This document shows positions 31,843 through 43,251 of a stretch of DNA of 64,000 nucleotides, in pieces. Within the stretch, counting starts at the first letter, position 1. The number at the start of each line of letters is the position of its first letter. The translations under genes were made by a program, and so were the position numbers. This stretch comes from Actinoplanes sp. L3-i22 (GTDB lineage: Bacteria; Actinomycetota; Actinomycetes; Mycobacteriales; Micromonosporaceae), in the NCBI RefSeq assembly GCF_019704555.1, contig NZ_AP024745.1:6208501-6272500 (forward strand), given 5' to 3'. A model generated the notes under the pieces. That model was not told the DNA's origin, made no database searches, and worked only from the letters and a program-made list of their open reading frames with translations.

Positions 31843-32901
31843 ATGACGACACGACAGCGAACTCGGCAGCGGTCCGCCGCCGCGGCGATCCTCGCGCTGA
31901 CGGCCGCCGGATCCACCCTCGGCCTCCCGGCTCCGGCGCAGGCCACCGTACCCAAGGTCGCGGCCAGCTGGTCGAGCCTGATGTACCGCAGCCTCACCCA
32001 CGACGCTCAGCTCCAGGCGATGCGGACGTCGCTGGCCACCCAGCAGAAGGCGGTCCGCACCTGGACCGCCGAGGTCGCCGCGGCCGGTAAGGCGCAGCGC
32101 GGCGCGCAGGCCACCCTGACCACCGCCACCAGCGCGAACACCGCCGCCCAGACCCGCTGGGCGACCGCCCGTACCGCCCTGTCCACCGCCCGGCAGAACC
32201 TGAGCGTGGCGGCGAAGCGCAAGCCCCGCAGCACCACCGCGATCACCAAGGCGAACACCGCCGTCGCCGCCGCCGTCAAGACGCTCACCACCCGCAAGAC
32301 CCAGGCGCAGGCGGCCACCGCCGCGCTGTCCGCCGCCGGCAAGGCGTCCCGGGCCGCGACCACCCGGGTGACCAAGGCGAACGCCGCGGTCGCCTACATG
32401 ACGGCCGCCGCCGCGACCACCCGGCAGGCGATCGCCGCGCTGCCGACCGCCGAGTCCTACGCCGGCCAGGCCGCCACGCTCAGCAAGGACGTGGTCAACC
32501 AGGTCCGCCCGGTCTTCAAGGTCACCGACACCACCCAGGTCTACGGCGTCACCGTGCACAAGAACATCGCCTTCGCCTTCAAGCGGATGGTCGACGACGC
32601 GAAGGCCGACGGCGTCCAGCTCTCCGGCGGCGGCTTCCGCACCACCCAGCGCCAGGCCGAGCTGCGCGTGATCAACGGCTGCCCGGACGTCTGGACCGCC
32701 CCGTCGTCGTCGTGCCGGGTCCCGACCGCGATCCCCGGCCGCAGCCTGCACGAGCTCGGCCTGGCCATCGACATCTCGTCCGGCGGCAAGACCATCTCGT
32801 CGAGCACCCCGGCCTTCAAGTGGCTGAAGCTGCACGCCGACGAGTACGGCTTCGTCAACCTGCCCGCCGAGGCCTGGCACTGGTCGATCAGCGGCAACTG
32901 A
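31843..32901 (+). CDS. Secreted D-Ala-D-Ala carboxypeptidase (VanY/M15) with coiled-coil stalk
   Basis: The 352-aa product has a signal peptide (ALTAAGSTLGLPAPAQA). A Thr/Ala/Lys-rich helical stalk (about residues 45-210) is followed by an M15 peptidase domain with the zinc and catalytic motifs SLHELGLAIDI and EAWHWS. The family trims peptidoglycan stem peptides outside the cell. The long helical stalk before the catalytic domain resembles wall hydrolases that are regulated by coiled-coil partners. It is monocistronic. Confidence 0.88.
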   Translation: MTTRQRTRQRSAAAAILALTAAGSTLGLPAPAQATVPKVAASWSSLMYRSLTHDAQLQAMRTSLATQQKAVRTWTAEVAAAGKAQRGAQATLTTATSANTAAQTRWATARTALSTARQNLSVAAKRKPRSTTAITKANTAVAAAVKTLTTRKTQAQAATAALSAAGKASRAATTRVTKANAAVAYMTAAAATTRQAIAALPTAESYAGQAATLSKDVVNQVRPVFKVTDTTQVYGVTVHKNIAFAFKRMVDDAKADGVQLSGGGFRTTQRQAELRVINGCPDVWTAPSSSCRVPTAIPGRSLHELGLAIDISSGGKTISSSTPAFKWLKLHADEYGFVNLPAEAWHWSISGN

Positions 32902-33108
32902 AAAAGATCAACACCCGCTTCGCCGTACGGGCGTCGGGCCGCGCTCCGCATTCGTGGCCCGATGCCCGGTCTCGTCCGCGGAACACCGTCCCGGGGCGTA
33001 TCCCACCGGACGGCCGATCACCCGGTGGGTGCGACTCGGAACTGCCCGCTCGCACTCAAAAAGGTCGCAACCGAGCCGATCAGAGCGGATGAGACGTCCG
33101 CGGAGGTG

Positions 33109-34430
33109 ATGGCCCGGATGGGTCCGGAACAGGTCGGCGACTGGGTGCTGGACGAACTGCCCCGGCTCAACGAAGCGATCCTGCAAGACGACGCACCGCC
33201 CGGTCTGCTGGTGACGGACCTGGGCGAGCACGTGCTTCCCGAGCTGCCGGAGATGGCCCAGCTGACCCCGGCGCAGGCCCAGCGGCTGGTGGTGCACCTG
33301 GGGTTCGCCGGCGCCTCGGTGGCCCGGCACTACCAGGAGCACACCCCGGACGGCACCGGGCATCCGGAGCAGGCGTTCGCCGGGCTCACCGTCGGCGCCG
33401 CGCAGGTCCCGTTCCGGCGCTACTTCGCGGCGCTGGCCGAGCGCACCGGCACCGGCCACTACGAGCGGGACAGCTACGCGTCGCTGGTGCGGTGGAACGT
33501 CGGCACGATCCGGGTGCTGCTGCGCGGCGAGCTGGTCGCCGATCTGCCGGGCGTGTTCGACGACCGGCGGATCCGCACCTACACCGGCACGCCCGGCGAG
33601 GAGCGCTTCTTCCTGCTGGTCAAGCAGGGCGAGACGATCGAGCTGGCGGTCAACTGCTTCCTGCTGCCGCTGACCCTGGACAACGCCGACCTGATCGGGG
33701 CCGGCGCCCGGCACCGGGTGCGGCAGGCCACCGTACTGCTGGACGCGCTGCGCCGGCTGTTCCTCGACTTCGCGGCGATGCCGTCCGAGCAGAGCATGGC
33801 CGCCGAGATGTTCATGGACGTGTTCCGGCAGTTCGCCGCGCACTGGACGACCGACGACATCCCGCCCAGCGGGGCGCTCGACCCGGAGGCGCTGAAACGC
33901 GACTTCCTGCTCGGCATCGCCGAACCCGGCTACGAGCAGCAGGCCCGGCGCCTGTTCCCGGCGCTGCTCGACCGGGAGCGGGACGAGATCGCCGACCTGA
34001 TGGCCGCGCCCTCGCTGCCGCACCGGCTGCTCGCCCAGATCGAGTGCGACGAGACCTGCCTGAGCGGGTCGGACGACGGCGACCTGCGCCGGCTCGTCGG
34101 GCGGCACCCGGCGCTGGTCGACTGGTACCGGCTGCTGGCGATGCACGCCCGGGCCTCCGGGGCGCACCTGATGCTGAGCAAGAAGTTCCTGTTCAAGCCG
34201 CAGCGGGAGCGCGACCGGGCCGGCCTCGGCGACCGGCTGCTGGTGTCGAACCGGGCCGGCACCACCGGGATGACCGAGACCTACCTGGAGCGGATCACCC
34301 GCGCCCGGCGCGAGCATACGCTCGCCCCGCTGCGCCCCGTGTTGATCGCCGGAATCCCGGACGCCACACCCGGCCCGGAGTTACGGTCCGGAAAGGAAGG
34401 GGCCATGCCGGTCGTGCTGGAACTGACCGG

Positions 34431-34434
<4 letters not shown>
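33109..34434 (+). CDS. Unassigned protein, possibly PrnB/IDO-like (DUF1864)
   Basis: The product is about 441 aa, with no signal or membrane segment. It is largely helical with conserved-looking blocks: YTGTPGEERFFLLVKQGETIEL, AEMFMDVFRQFAAHW, HARASGAHLMLSKKF and SNRAGTTGMTETYLERI. The late GTTGM block and histidine-rich helices recall the PrnB/indoleamine-dioxygenase-like haem family, but I am not certain. Starts at 33109 or 33118 are possible after GGAGG at 33102, and the frame is open further upstream. Its end overlaps the hybrid kinase start (ATGA), so the two are expressed together. Confidence 0.6.
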
Positions 34435-36404
<1,970 letters not shown>

Positions 36405-36420
36405 CCGTGATCGGATCCGG

Positions 36421-36876
36421 TCAGGGGATGCGGCGCAGGTAGTGGCGGACCGGGAAGCCGGTCAGGTAGCCCTCGTCCTCGTAGAGCGCCTGGGCGGTCT
36501 TGTTCGTCTCGTCGGTGGACAGTTCGATCCGGACCACGCCCCGCTCGGCGGCGCGCTCCGCGGTGGCCCGCAGCAGCGCCCGGGCCACCCCGGCGCGGCG
36601 GGCGGACGGGGCCACGAACAGGTCGTTCAGGATCCAGATCGGCGCCCGGCGGACCGAGCTGAACGACGGGAAGACCTGAGTGAAGCCGGCCGGCTCGCCG
36701 CCGACCCGGGCCAGCAGGATCAGCGACTCGCCCCGGGTCATCCGCTCCGCGAGGAACGCCCGCGCCTCGTCCCGCTCGGCGGGCGCCTCGTAGAACTCCA
36801 GGTAGCCGAGGAACAGCGTGGTCACGATTTCCAGGTCAGCCGGGCCGGCCTCGTCGACACGTACGTCGGAATGCAT
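36421..36876 (-). CDS. GNAT-family N-acetyltransferase
   Basis: The 151-aa product has the GNAT fold motifs, including IWILNDLFVAPSARRAGVARALL (motif A, acetyl-CoA pyrophosphate loop) and ALYEDEGYLTGFPVRHYL. The start MHSDVRVDEAG is preferred over an upstream ATG at 36921 because the GNAT fold begins here. The acceptor is unknown. It is convergent with the hybrid kinase. Confidence 0.85.
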   Translation of the reverse strand: MHSDVRVDEAGPADLEIVTTLFLGYLEFYEAPAERDEARAFLAERMTRGESLILLARVGGEPAGFTQVFPSFSSVRRAPIWILNDLFVAPSARRAGVARALLRATAERAAERGVVRIELSTDETNKTAQALYEDEGYLTGFPVRHYLRRIP

Positions 36877-36969
36877 GTGATGTCCTCTGTCCCCCGCGAA
36901 TCTGCCGCCGGACGCTATCACGCGGGTTCCAGGCCGTACCGTAAGCCGCTTTTGATCTTTGAAAGGGTC

Positions 36970-38226
36970 TCAGCCGAGGACGATGGCCTCGAAGATCGAG
37001 GAGAAGGTCTGCTGCTGCTCGGCGGTGGTGAAGTTGACGTAGTAGTGCAGCTTCGCGTAGTCCGCCTCGCTCGGGAAAACCAGCGCGCTGTTCGCCACCT
37101 GCTCCATGTCGCTGCGATCGGTTCCGGTCAGCGCCGCCGCGTCGGTCTTGATCTGCGCCTGCGCGGCGGGCACCGGGCAGACGTAGTTGATGTACTCGGC
37201 CAGCGTCGCCGCGTTCGCGATCTCGTAGAAGAAGTCGATCAGCAGCAGGGCGTCGACCGGGTTCTCGGCGGTGACCGGGATGGCGAAGTTGTCGGTCCAG
37301 ATCGTGCCGCCCTCCTGCGGGATCACGAACTTGAGGTTCGTGCCGTCCGAGAGGTTCTTCTGGAAGACGTCGCCGGACCAGGCCTGGGTGAGCCACACCT
37401 CGCCCTTGCCGAGCGCGTCGACGTAGTCCTGCTCGAAGTACTTGCGGACCAGGCCGGCGTCGCGCTGCTGCTTGAGCTTGGCGGCGGCCTTCTTCCAATC
37501 GTCCTCAGTCGATCCCTCGGGCTTGATCCCGGCCGCGAGCAGACCGAAATTGCCCAGCTCGGTGGCGTCCGACATCATCCCGACCTTGCCCTTGAACGCC
37601 GGGTCCCACAGGTCGGCCAGGCTGGTGATCTCCCGGCCGGTCCTCGCCGGGTCGTAGGCGATGCCGGTGATCCCGGACGCCCACGGCACGCTGAACACGT
37701 TCGCCGGGTCGAAGCTCTCCGCGGTGTACTTCGCGGACGCGTTCGCGGTGAAGTTCGGCATCCGCGCGTGGTCGAGCGGGGCCAGGAAGCCGGCCGAGCG
37801 GAACTGACCGAACTGGATCCCGTTGGTGATCACCATCAGGTCGTAGCCGATCGACTGCCGCGCCGACAGCTGCGGCTGCACCTTGGCGAACCACGGGCCC
37901 ATCTCCTGGATGACCTCCTGGTAGTTCACCTCGATGCCGGTCTTCGCGGTGAACTTCTTCAGCTCCGGGTGCGCCGGGTCCATGTACAGCGGCCAGTTCG
38001 CGAAGTCGACCTTGCCGTTCTGCTTCCGGCCCGCCCAGAACGTGGCCAGGGTGCTCGCGTCCACGCTCGCCGCCGGGGTGCCCTTGCCCGGGACGCCGCA
38101 TGCGGCCAGCGTGGCGCCGAGCGCGGACAGTCCGCCGAGGCGGAGGGCGGCCCGGCGGCCGAGGCGGCCGGTGGTGAGGCCGCGGAGCAGGGCCGGGTCA
38201 GGTGTGGAGCGGGAGGGCATGATCAA
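36970..38226 (-). CDS. PotD-like ABC transporter substrate-binding lipoprotein
   Basis: The 418-aa product has a Tat-type lipoprotein signal (GRLGRRAALRLGGLSALGAT, then LAAC with the lipidated cysteine). A polyamine-binding-type SBP_bac domain follows (KVDFANWPLYMDPAHPELKKF, DLMVITNGIQFGQF, VPWASGITGIAYDP). It should bind spermidine/putrescine-like ligands at the outer membrane face of the cell. No permease or ATPase gene is adjacent, which is unusual for this family. Confidence 0.85.
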   Translation of the reverse strand: MIMPSRSTPDPALLRGLTTGRLGRRAALRLGGLSALGATLAACGVPGKGTPAASVDASTLATFWAGRKQNGKVDFANWPLYMDPAHPELKKFTAKTGIEVNYQEVIQEMGPWFAKVQPQLSARQSIGYDLMVITNGIQFGQFRSAGFLAPLDHARMPNFTANASAKYTAESFDPANVFSVPWASGITGIAYDPARTGREITSLADLWDPAFKGKVGMMSDATELGNFGLLAAGIKPEGSTEDDWKKAAAKLKQQRDAGLVRKYFEQDYVDALGKGEVWLTQAWSGDVFQKNLSDGTNLKFVIPQEGGTIWTDNFAIPVTAENPVDALLLIDFFYEIANAATLAEYINYVCPVPAAQAQIKTDAAALTGTDRSDMEQVANSALVFPSEADYAKLHYYVNFTTAEQQQTFSSIFEAIVLG

Positions 38227-38306
38227 AACCGTACGTTCGTCTCGGGAGCCTCAAGATCACCAGTCTGGCCATATCCTCCGCCCTGACGCTGCGGCATCAT
38301 GGCCTG

Positions 38307-39860
38307 ATGGCGAAATCGGACGTCGGACGGCGCACCTGGCTCGTCCTGACGACCGTGGCGTTGGCGTACGCGGCCGGCGCCGAGATCGCCTTCGTGGTCT
38401 TCGGCGCCACCTCGATCGTCGTGCTGTTCCTGCCGGCCGGCGTGACCCTCTCCGCGCTGCTGCTGCAGCCGGCCCGGCGCTGGCCGGCGATCCTGCTGGT
38501 GGTGGCCGCCGTCGAGATCGCCGTCGACCTCCGGCACGGGCTGGCCCGCCCGTGGGGCTACGCCCTGGCCAACACCGCCGAACCGCTGCTCGGGGCCCTG
38601 CTGCTGCGCCGCAACGTGCCCGGCCGGGTGGACCTCGCCCGGCGGCACCACCTGCTCGCGTTCCTCGGCTGCTGCGTGCTGGCCGGACCGCTGCTCGGCG
38701 CGGTGATCGGCGCCACCACGATCACGATGAGCCAGGATCGCGGCTGGCTGGCGTCGTTCCTGCCGTTCTGGGCCGGCGACGCGGCCGGCGCGCTCACCGT
38801 CGCCGGGACGGTGCTGGTCTGGCGGCCCACCCGGATGCTGCCGGTCGCGCTCCTCGCCACCGTCGCGGTCACCGTGCTCGGCTTCTGGCCGCAGCACCTG
38901 CCACTGTTCTACCTGCCGCTCCCGCTGCTGTTCGGCCTCGCCGTCCGGCAGCCGCTCGCGGTCACCATGCCGGCCGGCCTGGCCATGGCGATCACCGCGA
39001 ACGCGATGACCAGTTCCGGTCACGGGCCGTGGGCGCTGCTCGGCGGGCCGGTCGAGCTGACGACCGCCACCCTGCAGCTCTTCCTCGCCGTCGCGATCCT
39101 CGGCGCGTGCTTCCTGACCGTCGGCATCGCCGAGCGCGATCAGGCGTTGCTCCAGGTCAGCGCGGCCCGCCGGCTGCAACGCGCGCTGCTGCCGACGCTG
39201 CCCGCCGACCGGCCCGGCGTGCGGTTCAGCGCCGGCTACCGCCCGGCCGACCACACCCACGACGTCGGCGGCGACTGGTACGACGTCTTCGACCTGCCCG
39301 GCGACCGGATCGGCATCGCCGTCGGCGACATCGTCGGCCACGACCTGGCCGCGGCCGCCGCGATGGCCCGGCTCCAGGCCGCCCTGCGGGTCCTCGCCCG
39401 CACGGCGCCCGGGCCGGCCGAGGTGCTCACCGAGCTGGACCTGGCGAGCTCCCTGATCACCGGCGCCTACAGCGGCACGGTCGGCTACGCCGACTTCAAC
39501 CTCAAGACCCGATTGCTTCGGTACGTGTGTGCCGGGCACCCGCCGCCGTTGCTGGTGACCGCGGAGGGCGGGGCCTTTCTGTGGGAGGGCCGTTCCCTGC
39601 CGATCGCGGTCAGTCCCGGGCCGCGCGGGCACGGCTCGCTGACCGTGCCGGCGGACGCGCACCTGATCCTCTACACCGACGGGCTGGTCGAGCGGCGCGG
39701 GGAGACCCTGTACGCCGGCTTCGAGCGGCTGGCCGCCACGGCCTCCCGGCTGGTCCGCGCCGAGGTGCCGGACCTGTGCCGGGCCCTGCTCGACGCGATG
39801 CCCGCTCCCGGGCCGGCCACCGACGACACCGTGGTGTTGTACCTGCGCTTTCCCGGTTGA
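38307..39860 (+). CDS. MASE1-PP2C (SpoIIE-type) phosphatase
   Basis: The 517-aa product has an N-terminal MASE1-like membrane domain of about eight helices (residues 10-290). A short coiled linker (ERDQALLQVSAARRLQRALL) leads to a SpoIIE/RsbU PP2C phosphatase domain (GDWYDVFDLPGDRIGIAVGD, DIVGHDLAAAAAMARLQ, YTDGLVERRGE, ATDDTVVLYLRF). It probably dephosphorylates anti-sigma antagonists in a partner-switching pathway, linking a membrane signal to an alternative sigma factor. No partner is adjacent. Confidence 0.88.
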   Translation: MAKSDVGRRTWLVLTTVALAYAAGAEIAFVVFGATSIVVLFLPAGVTLSALLLQPARRWPAILLVVAAVEIAVDLRHGLARPWGYALANTAEPLLGALLLRRNVPGRVDLARRHHLLAFLGCCVLAGPLLGAVIGATTITMSQDRGWLASFLPFWAGDAAGALTVAGTVLVWRPTRMLPVALLATVAVTVLGFWPQHLPLFYLPLPLLFGLAVRQPLAVTMPAGLAMAITANAMTSSGHGPWALLGGPVELTTATLQLFLAVAILGACFLTVGIAERDQALLQVSAARRLQRALLPTLPADRPGVRFSAGYRPADHTHDVGGDWYDVFDLPGDRIGIAVGDIVGHDLAAAAAMARLQAALRVLARTAPGPAEVLTELDLASSLITGAYSGTVGYADFNLKTRLLRYVCAGHPPPLLVTAEGGAFLWEGRSLPIAVSPGPRGHGSLTVPADAHLILYTDGLVERRGETLYAGFERLAATASRLVRAEVPDLCRALLDAMPAPGPATDDTVVLYLRFPG

Positions 39861-39872
39861 TCCGGGTCGTCG

Positions 39873-40847
39873 TCAGGCTATCCCCAGGGCCAGCTGCTTG
39901 ATCCGGCGCAGGGTCAGGGTGGTCTCGGCGGACTGAATGCCGGACAGGGCGCCGAGGTCGTCGCTGAGGTACCGGTAGAGATGCTCGGTGTCGCGGCAGG
40001 AGACCGAGGCGACGATGTTCGCCGGGCCGGTGGACGCGGCGGCGAACTCCACCTCCGGATGGGCGGCGAGCGCGTGCCCGACCGTGGACAGGGCGGACGG
40101 CGTCACGGTGAGCCAGAGCATCGCGTCGACGTCGTGGCCCAGGTGCTCGGGGGCGTACTGCACGGCGAAGTAGAGCACGCCGTTCGTCCGCAACCGGTCG
40201 AGGCGGTGCCGCAGCACGTCCTCGGACTGGCCGGTCGCGGCCTGCAGCTCGGCCAGGGTGGCGCGGCCGTCCCGGAACAGCGCGCCGAGCAGCGCCTCGT
40301 CGAGGTCGTCGACGGTCGCGGTGCCCGTGCCGGTGACCGGCGCCGGGCGCAACGCCGCCTGCTGCTCCGGGGTGAGGGCGCCGGTCTTCGCCAGCCGGCC
40401 GAGCCGCCCGCCGTAGAACCGGTGCAGCAGGCAGTGCGCGCTGAACCCGGCCAGCCGCGGGGTGCGCCGCAGCCGGTTCAGGAGCAGCTCGTCGCGGTCG
40501 GCCCGGCTCCGGGGCTTCATCGCACAGGTCACCTCGCTGCCGCCGGAGATCAGCGCGACGTAGGAGGTGTCCGGGCGGCGGGCGAGCGCCCCGGCAAGTC
40601 CCTCGGCCGTGTCCGGCGTGCACTGCAGGCGGACGATCCAGTTCGAGCGGCCGAGCCGGCTCTCGTCGGCCACGCCGAGGACACGCAGGCCGGCCTCGGT
40701 GCGCAGGCGGCGGAACCGGCGGGCGACGGTCTGGTCGGAGACGCCGAGGACGGTCGCGATCCGGCTGAACGGGGTGCGGCCGTCGAGTTGCAGGGCCTGC
40801 AGCAGTTGCCGATCGAGCTGGTCCATCAACCCCGTCTCCTTGATCAT
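39873..40847 (-). CDS. Double-domain Lrp/AsnC-family regulator
   Basis: The 324-aa product contains two Lrp-type halves, each with an AsnC helix-turn-helix (LQLDGRTPFSRIATVLGVSDQTVARRF; LFRDGRATLAELQAATGQSEDVLRHRL) and a RAM-like alpha-beta domain. This tandem form is common in actinomycetes. The start at 40847 is preceded by AAGGAGGT at 4 bases, and an internal ATG at 40826 is the alternative. It is downstream of the DHA2 exporter on the same strand, which it probably regulates. Confidence 0.85.
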   Translation of the reverse strand: MIKETGLMDQLDRQLLQALQLDGRTPFSRIATVLGVSDQTVARRFRRLRTEAGLRVLGVADESRLGRSNWIVRLQCTPDTAEGLAGALARRPDTSYVALISGGSEVTCAMKPRSRADRDELLLNRLRRTPRLAGFSAHCLLHRFYGGRLGRLAKTGALTPEQQAALRPAPVTGTGTATVDDLDEALLGALFRDGRATLAELQAATGQSEDVLRHRLDRLRTNGVLYFAVQYAPEHLGHDVDAMLWLTVTPSALSTVGHALAAHPEVEFAAASTGPANIVASVSCRDTEHLYRYLSDDLGALSGIQSAETTLTLRRIKQLALGIA

Positions 40848-40863
40848 CGACCTCCTTGATCAT
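40834..40863 (-). repeat. Tandem 16-bp duplication of a start codon and ribosome-binding site
   Basis: CTCCTTGATCATCG occurs at 40834-40847 and 40850-40863. On the minus strand each copy reads CGATGATCAAGGAG, so the first-read copy supplies AAGGAG for the ATG in the second. The duplication lies between the exporter stop and the regulator start. Confidence 0.8.
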
Positions 40864-40876
40864 CGGCCGTTGCCGG

Positions 40877-42400
40877 TCAGGCCTTGGGCTGTTTCAACAA
40901 GACCACCGCGATCACCGCGGCGAGCAGCATCAGCGCCGCCGACACGGTCAGTGCCAGGTGGAAGCCGTCGAGGAAGGCGCGGCCGAGCGCGGCCGGCACG
41001 GCGCCGGTCCGGTCGCCGTAGTCGATCGAAGCGACCGCTTGGAAGCCGCTGTCCGCCATGGCCGCTTCGGCGGCCCTCCGGTCGGCGTCCCCCACTCCCG
41101 CCTCGGTCAGGTGGGCGGGCAGCGTGGCCGCCGCCCGGCTGGTCAGGAGCGCGCCCAGGACCGCCGGGCCGAGCGCGCCGCCGACCTGACGGAACGCGTT
41201 GTTGCCGGCCGCCGCCATCCCGGCCAGCGGAAACGGCACCGAGCCGACCGCGGTGGCGGTCATCGGGGTCAGCACGAAGCCCAGGCCCAGACCGAACAGC
41301 GCGAGCGGGCCGCTGATCGCCACGAACGACGTGCCGGCGTCGACCGTGCCGAGCCAGAACAGGGCGCCCGACGAGACGACCAGGCCGCCGCTGAGCAGCC
41401 AGCGGGTCGGCACCCGGTGCATCAGCCGCCCGACCAGCGGACCGGCCACCACCGGCACGGCCGTGCTGACCAGCAGGCGCAGCGCCGCCTCCATCGTCGA
41501 CAACTGCTGGACCAGGCCGAAATAGAGACTCAGCACGAAGACGCTGCCGATCACCCCCAGGAAACTGACCATCGCGATCACCGCCGTGCCGGTGAAGCCC
41601 CGGCTCGCGAAGAGGGCCGGGCTCAGCATCGGCGAGTCGCTGCGGCGCTCCACCCCGACGAACGCGGCCAGGGCCAGCGCCGCGACCGCGAACGCGCCCA
41701 GCACCGCCGGCTCGGTGAACGAACCGGCCCCGCCCTCGATGACGGCGAACACCAGCGCGACGATCGCCACCGCGACGGTGACCTGGCCCGGCCCGTCCAG
41801 GTGCCGTTTGCCGGGCGCCCTCGAGTCGGTGACCAGCGGGATCGCGAGCGCCGCGGTGAGCAGCGCGAGCGGGATCGAGGGCAGGTAGATCCACCGCCAC
41901 CCGGCGTGCTCCAGGACCACGCCGGCCAGCAGCGGGCCGACCGCCAGGGCGAGCATGAGCGCGGTCGCCCACAGGGCGATGCAGCCGCCCCGCCGCCTCG
42001 GGTCCGGCACCGCGTGGCTGATCAGCGCGAGCGTGGTGGGCAGCAGCGCCGCCGCGCCGATCCCGGCGAGCGCCTGGCCGAGCCAGACGACCCCGATCGA
42101 CGAGGCGGACAGCGCGACGGCCGAACCCGCCGCGCAGCACAGCAGGCCGGCCAGGAAGACCTTCCGGCGGCCGTGCACGTCACCGAAGACGCCCGCGGTC
42201 AGGATCAGCGCGGCCATCGGCAGCACGAACGCGTCCGACACCCAGGACAGGTCGGCGGTCGACGCCCCCAGCGCCGCCTGGATCGCCGGCAGGCTCACCG
42301 CGACCGTGGTCACCGGCAGGTACGCCACGAACACCGCGACGCAGGCCATCACCAGCGTGGGGCCGAGCCGCTCGACCGTTGTCTGCTCTGTTGTCACCAT
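40877..42400 (-). CDS. DHA2-type (EmrB/QacA-like) major facilitator exporter
   Basis: The 507-aa product has about 14 membrane helices and the MFS loop GVFGDVHGRRKVFLAGLL between helices 2 and 3. Motif C-like and DHA2 features include LPTTLALISHAVPDPRRRGGCIALW. It exports drugs or metabolites by proton antiport. The start MVTTEQTTVERLG fits the first helix. The tandem Lrp regulator follows 30 bases downstream, making an exporter-regulator operon. Confidence 0.9.
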   Translation of the reverse strand: MVTTEQTTVERLGPTLVMACVAVFVAYLPVTTVAVSLPAIQAALGASTADLSWVSDAFVLPMAALILTAGVFGDVHGRRKVFLAGLLCCAAGSAVALSASSIGVVWLGQALAGIGAAALLPTTLALISHAVPDPRRRGGCIALWATALMLALAVGPLLAGVVLEHAGWRWIYLPSIPLALLTAALAIPLVTDSRAPGKRHLDGPGQVTVAVAIVALVFAVIEGGAGSFTEPAVLGAFAVAALALAAFVGVERRSDSPMLSPALFASRGFTGTAVIAMVSFLGVIGSVFVLSLYFGLVQQLSTMEAALRLLVSTAVPVVAGPLVGRLMHRVPTRWLLSGGLVVSSGALFWLGTVDAGTSFVAISGPLALFGLGLGFVLTPMTATAVGSVPFPLAGMAAAGNNAFRQVGGALGPAVLGALLTSRAAATLPAHLTEAGVGDADRRAAEAAMADSGFQAVASIDYGDRTGAVPAALGRAFLDGFHLALTVSAALMLLAAVIAVVLLKQPKA

Positions 42401-42681
42401 GTACGGAAAGCTCCTCCACGGCGGGCCGGGCGCCCGCCGGCAGCCAGAGTCGGGCAACGGCCGCTTCCCGGCCAGCCACCTGCCGCAGAACCCGGAAATC
42501 CGACGCCGGCCCGCCCTGGTGCCGGGCAATCCGACAGCCGGCCGGGAGTGCGAGCCGCGCCTCGGTCCGGACCCGCGCGGTACTCGCGGTCGCCGGGTGG
42601 TCGTCGGGGCTGTTCCGGGGTGGCGGACGTGGCCGCCGGGTGCGGGGCGCGGCCCACATCTTCCGGTGGCATGCTTCACGC

Positions 42682-43248
42682 ATGAGCGGAGCCGACGCCA
42701 CGATCACTCCCGCGCAGCGGCGGCCCGCGCCGAGGTGGGTGGCGCCGCTGTTCGCGGTGCTGGGCGCGGCCACCATCCCGTGGACGATCTACCTGTCGCT
42801 GACCCTGCCGCAGCGGATGCACACCCACAACTACCGCACCGCCTGGGTCGGCTTCGACGTGCTGCTCGTGCTGGGGCTGCTGGCCACGGCGTATACGGCC
42901 TGGCGCGGCCAGCCCCGGGTCGGCCTGCTGGCCGGCGCGACCGCCACGCTGCTGGTGGTCGACGCCTGGTTCGACATCATGCTGTCGAGCCGGTCGGAGA
43001 TGCTCACCGCCGTGCTGTCGGCCGCGTTCATCGAACTGCCCCTCGCCGTGCTCTGCGGCTGGATCGCCCTGCACGTCGAGCGCCTCGTCGAGCGCCGCCT
43101 GCGCCGGCTGGCCCGGACCGCCGCCCGGCTGCGGGCCGAGACGGCCGGCCGGACGGCGGGCGAGCCGTCGCGACCGCACGGTGAGGTCGGGCTGCGGCAC
43201 CTGCTCCGCGAGCGGACCCGGCTGAGGGATGACCGCGACTCTCGGTGA
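42682..43248 (+). CDS. Four-helix membrane protein, unknown
   Basis: The 188-aa product has four hydrophobic segments (VAPLFAVLGAATIPWTIYL, VGFDVLLVLGLLATAYTA, VGLLAGATATLLVVDAWFDIML, SAAFIELPLAVLCGWIAL) and a basic, Arg-rich cytosolic tail after residue 145. This resembles a family often seen in Actinoplanes-type genomes, with no assigned function. It ends 3 bases from the convergent beta-propeller gene. Confidence 0.7.
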   Translation: MSGADATITPAQRRPAPRWVAPLFAVLGAATIPWTIYLSLTLPQRMHTHNYRTAWVGFDVLLVLGLLATAYTAWRGQPRVGLLAGATATLLVVDAWFDIMLSSRSEMLTAVLSAAFIELPLAVLCGWIALHVERLVERRLRRLARTAARLRAETAGRTAGEPSRPHGEVGLRHLLRERTRLRDDRDSR

Positions 43249-43251
43249 CGT

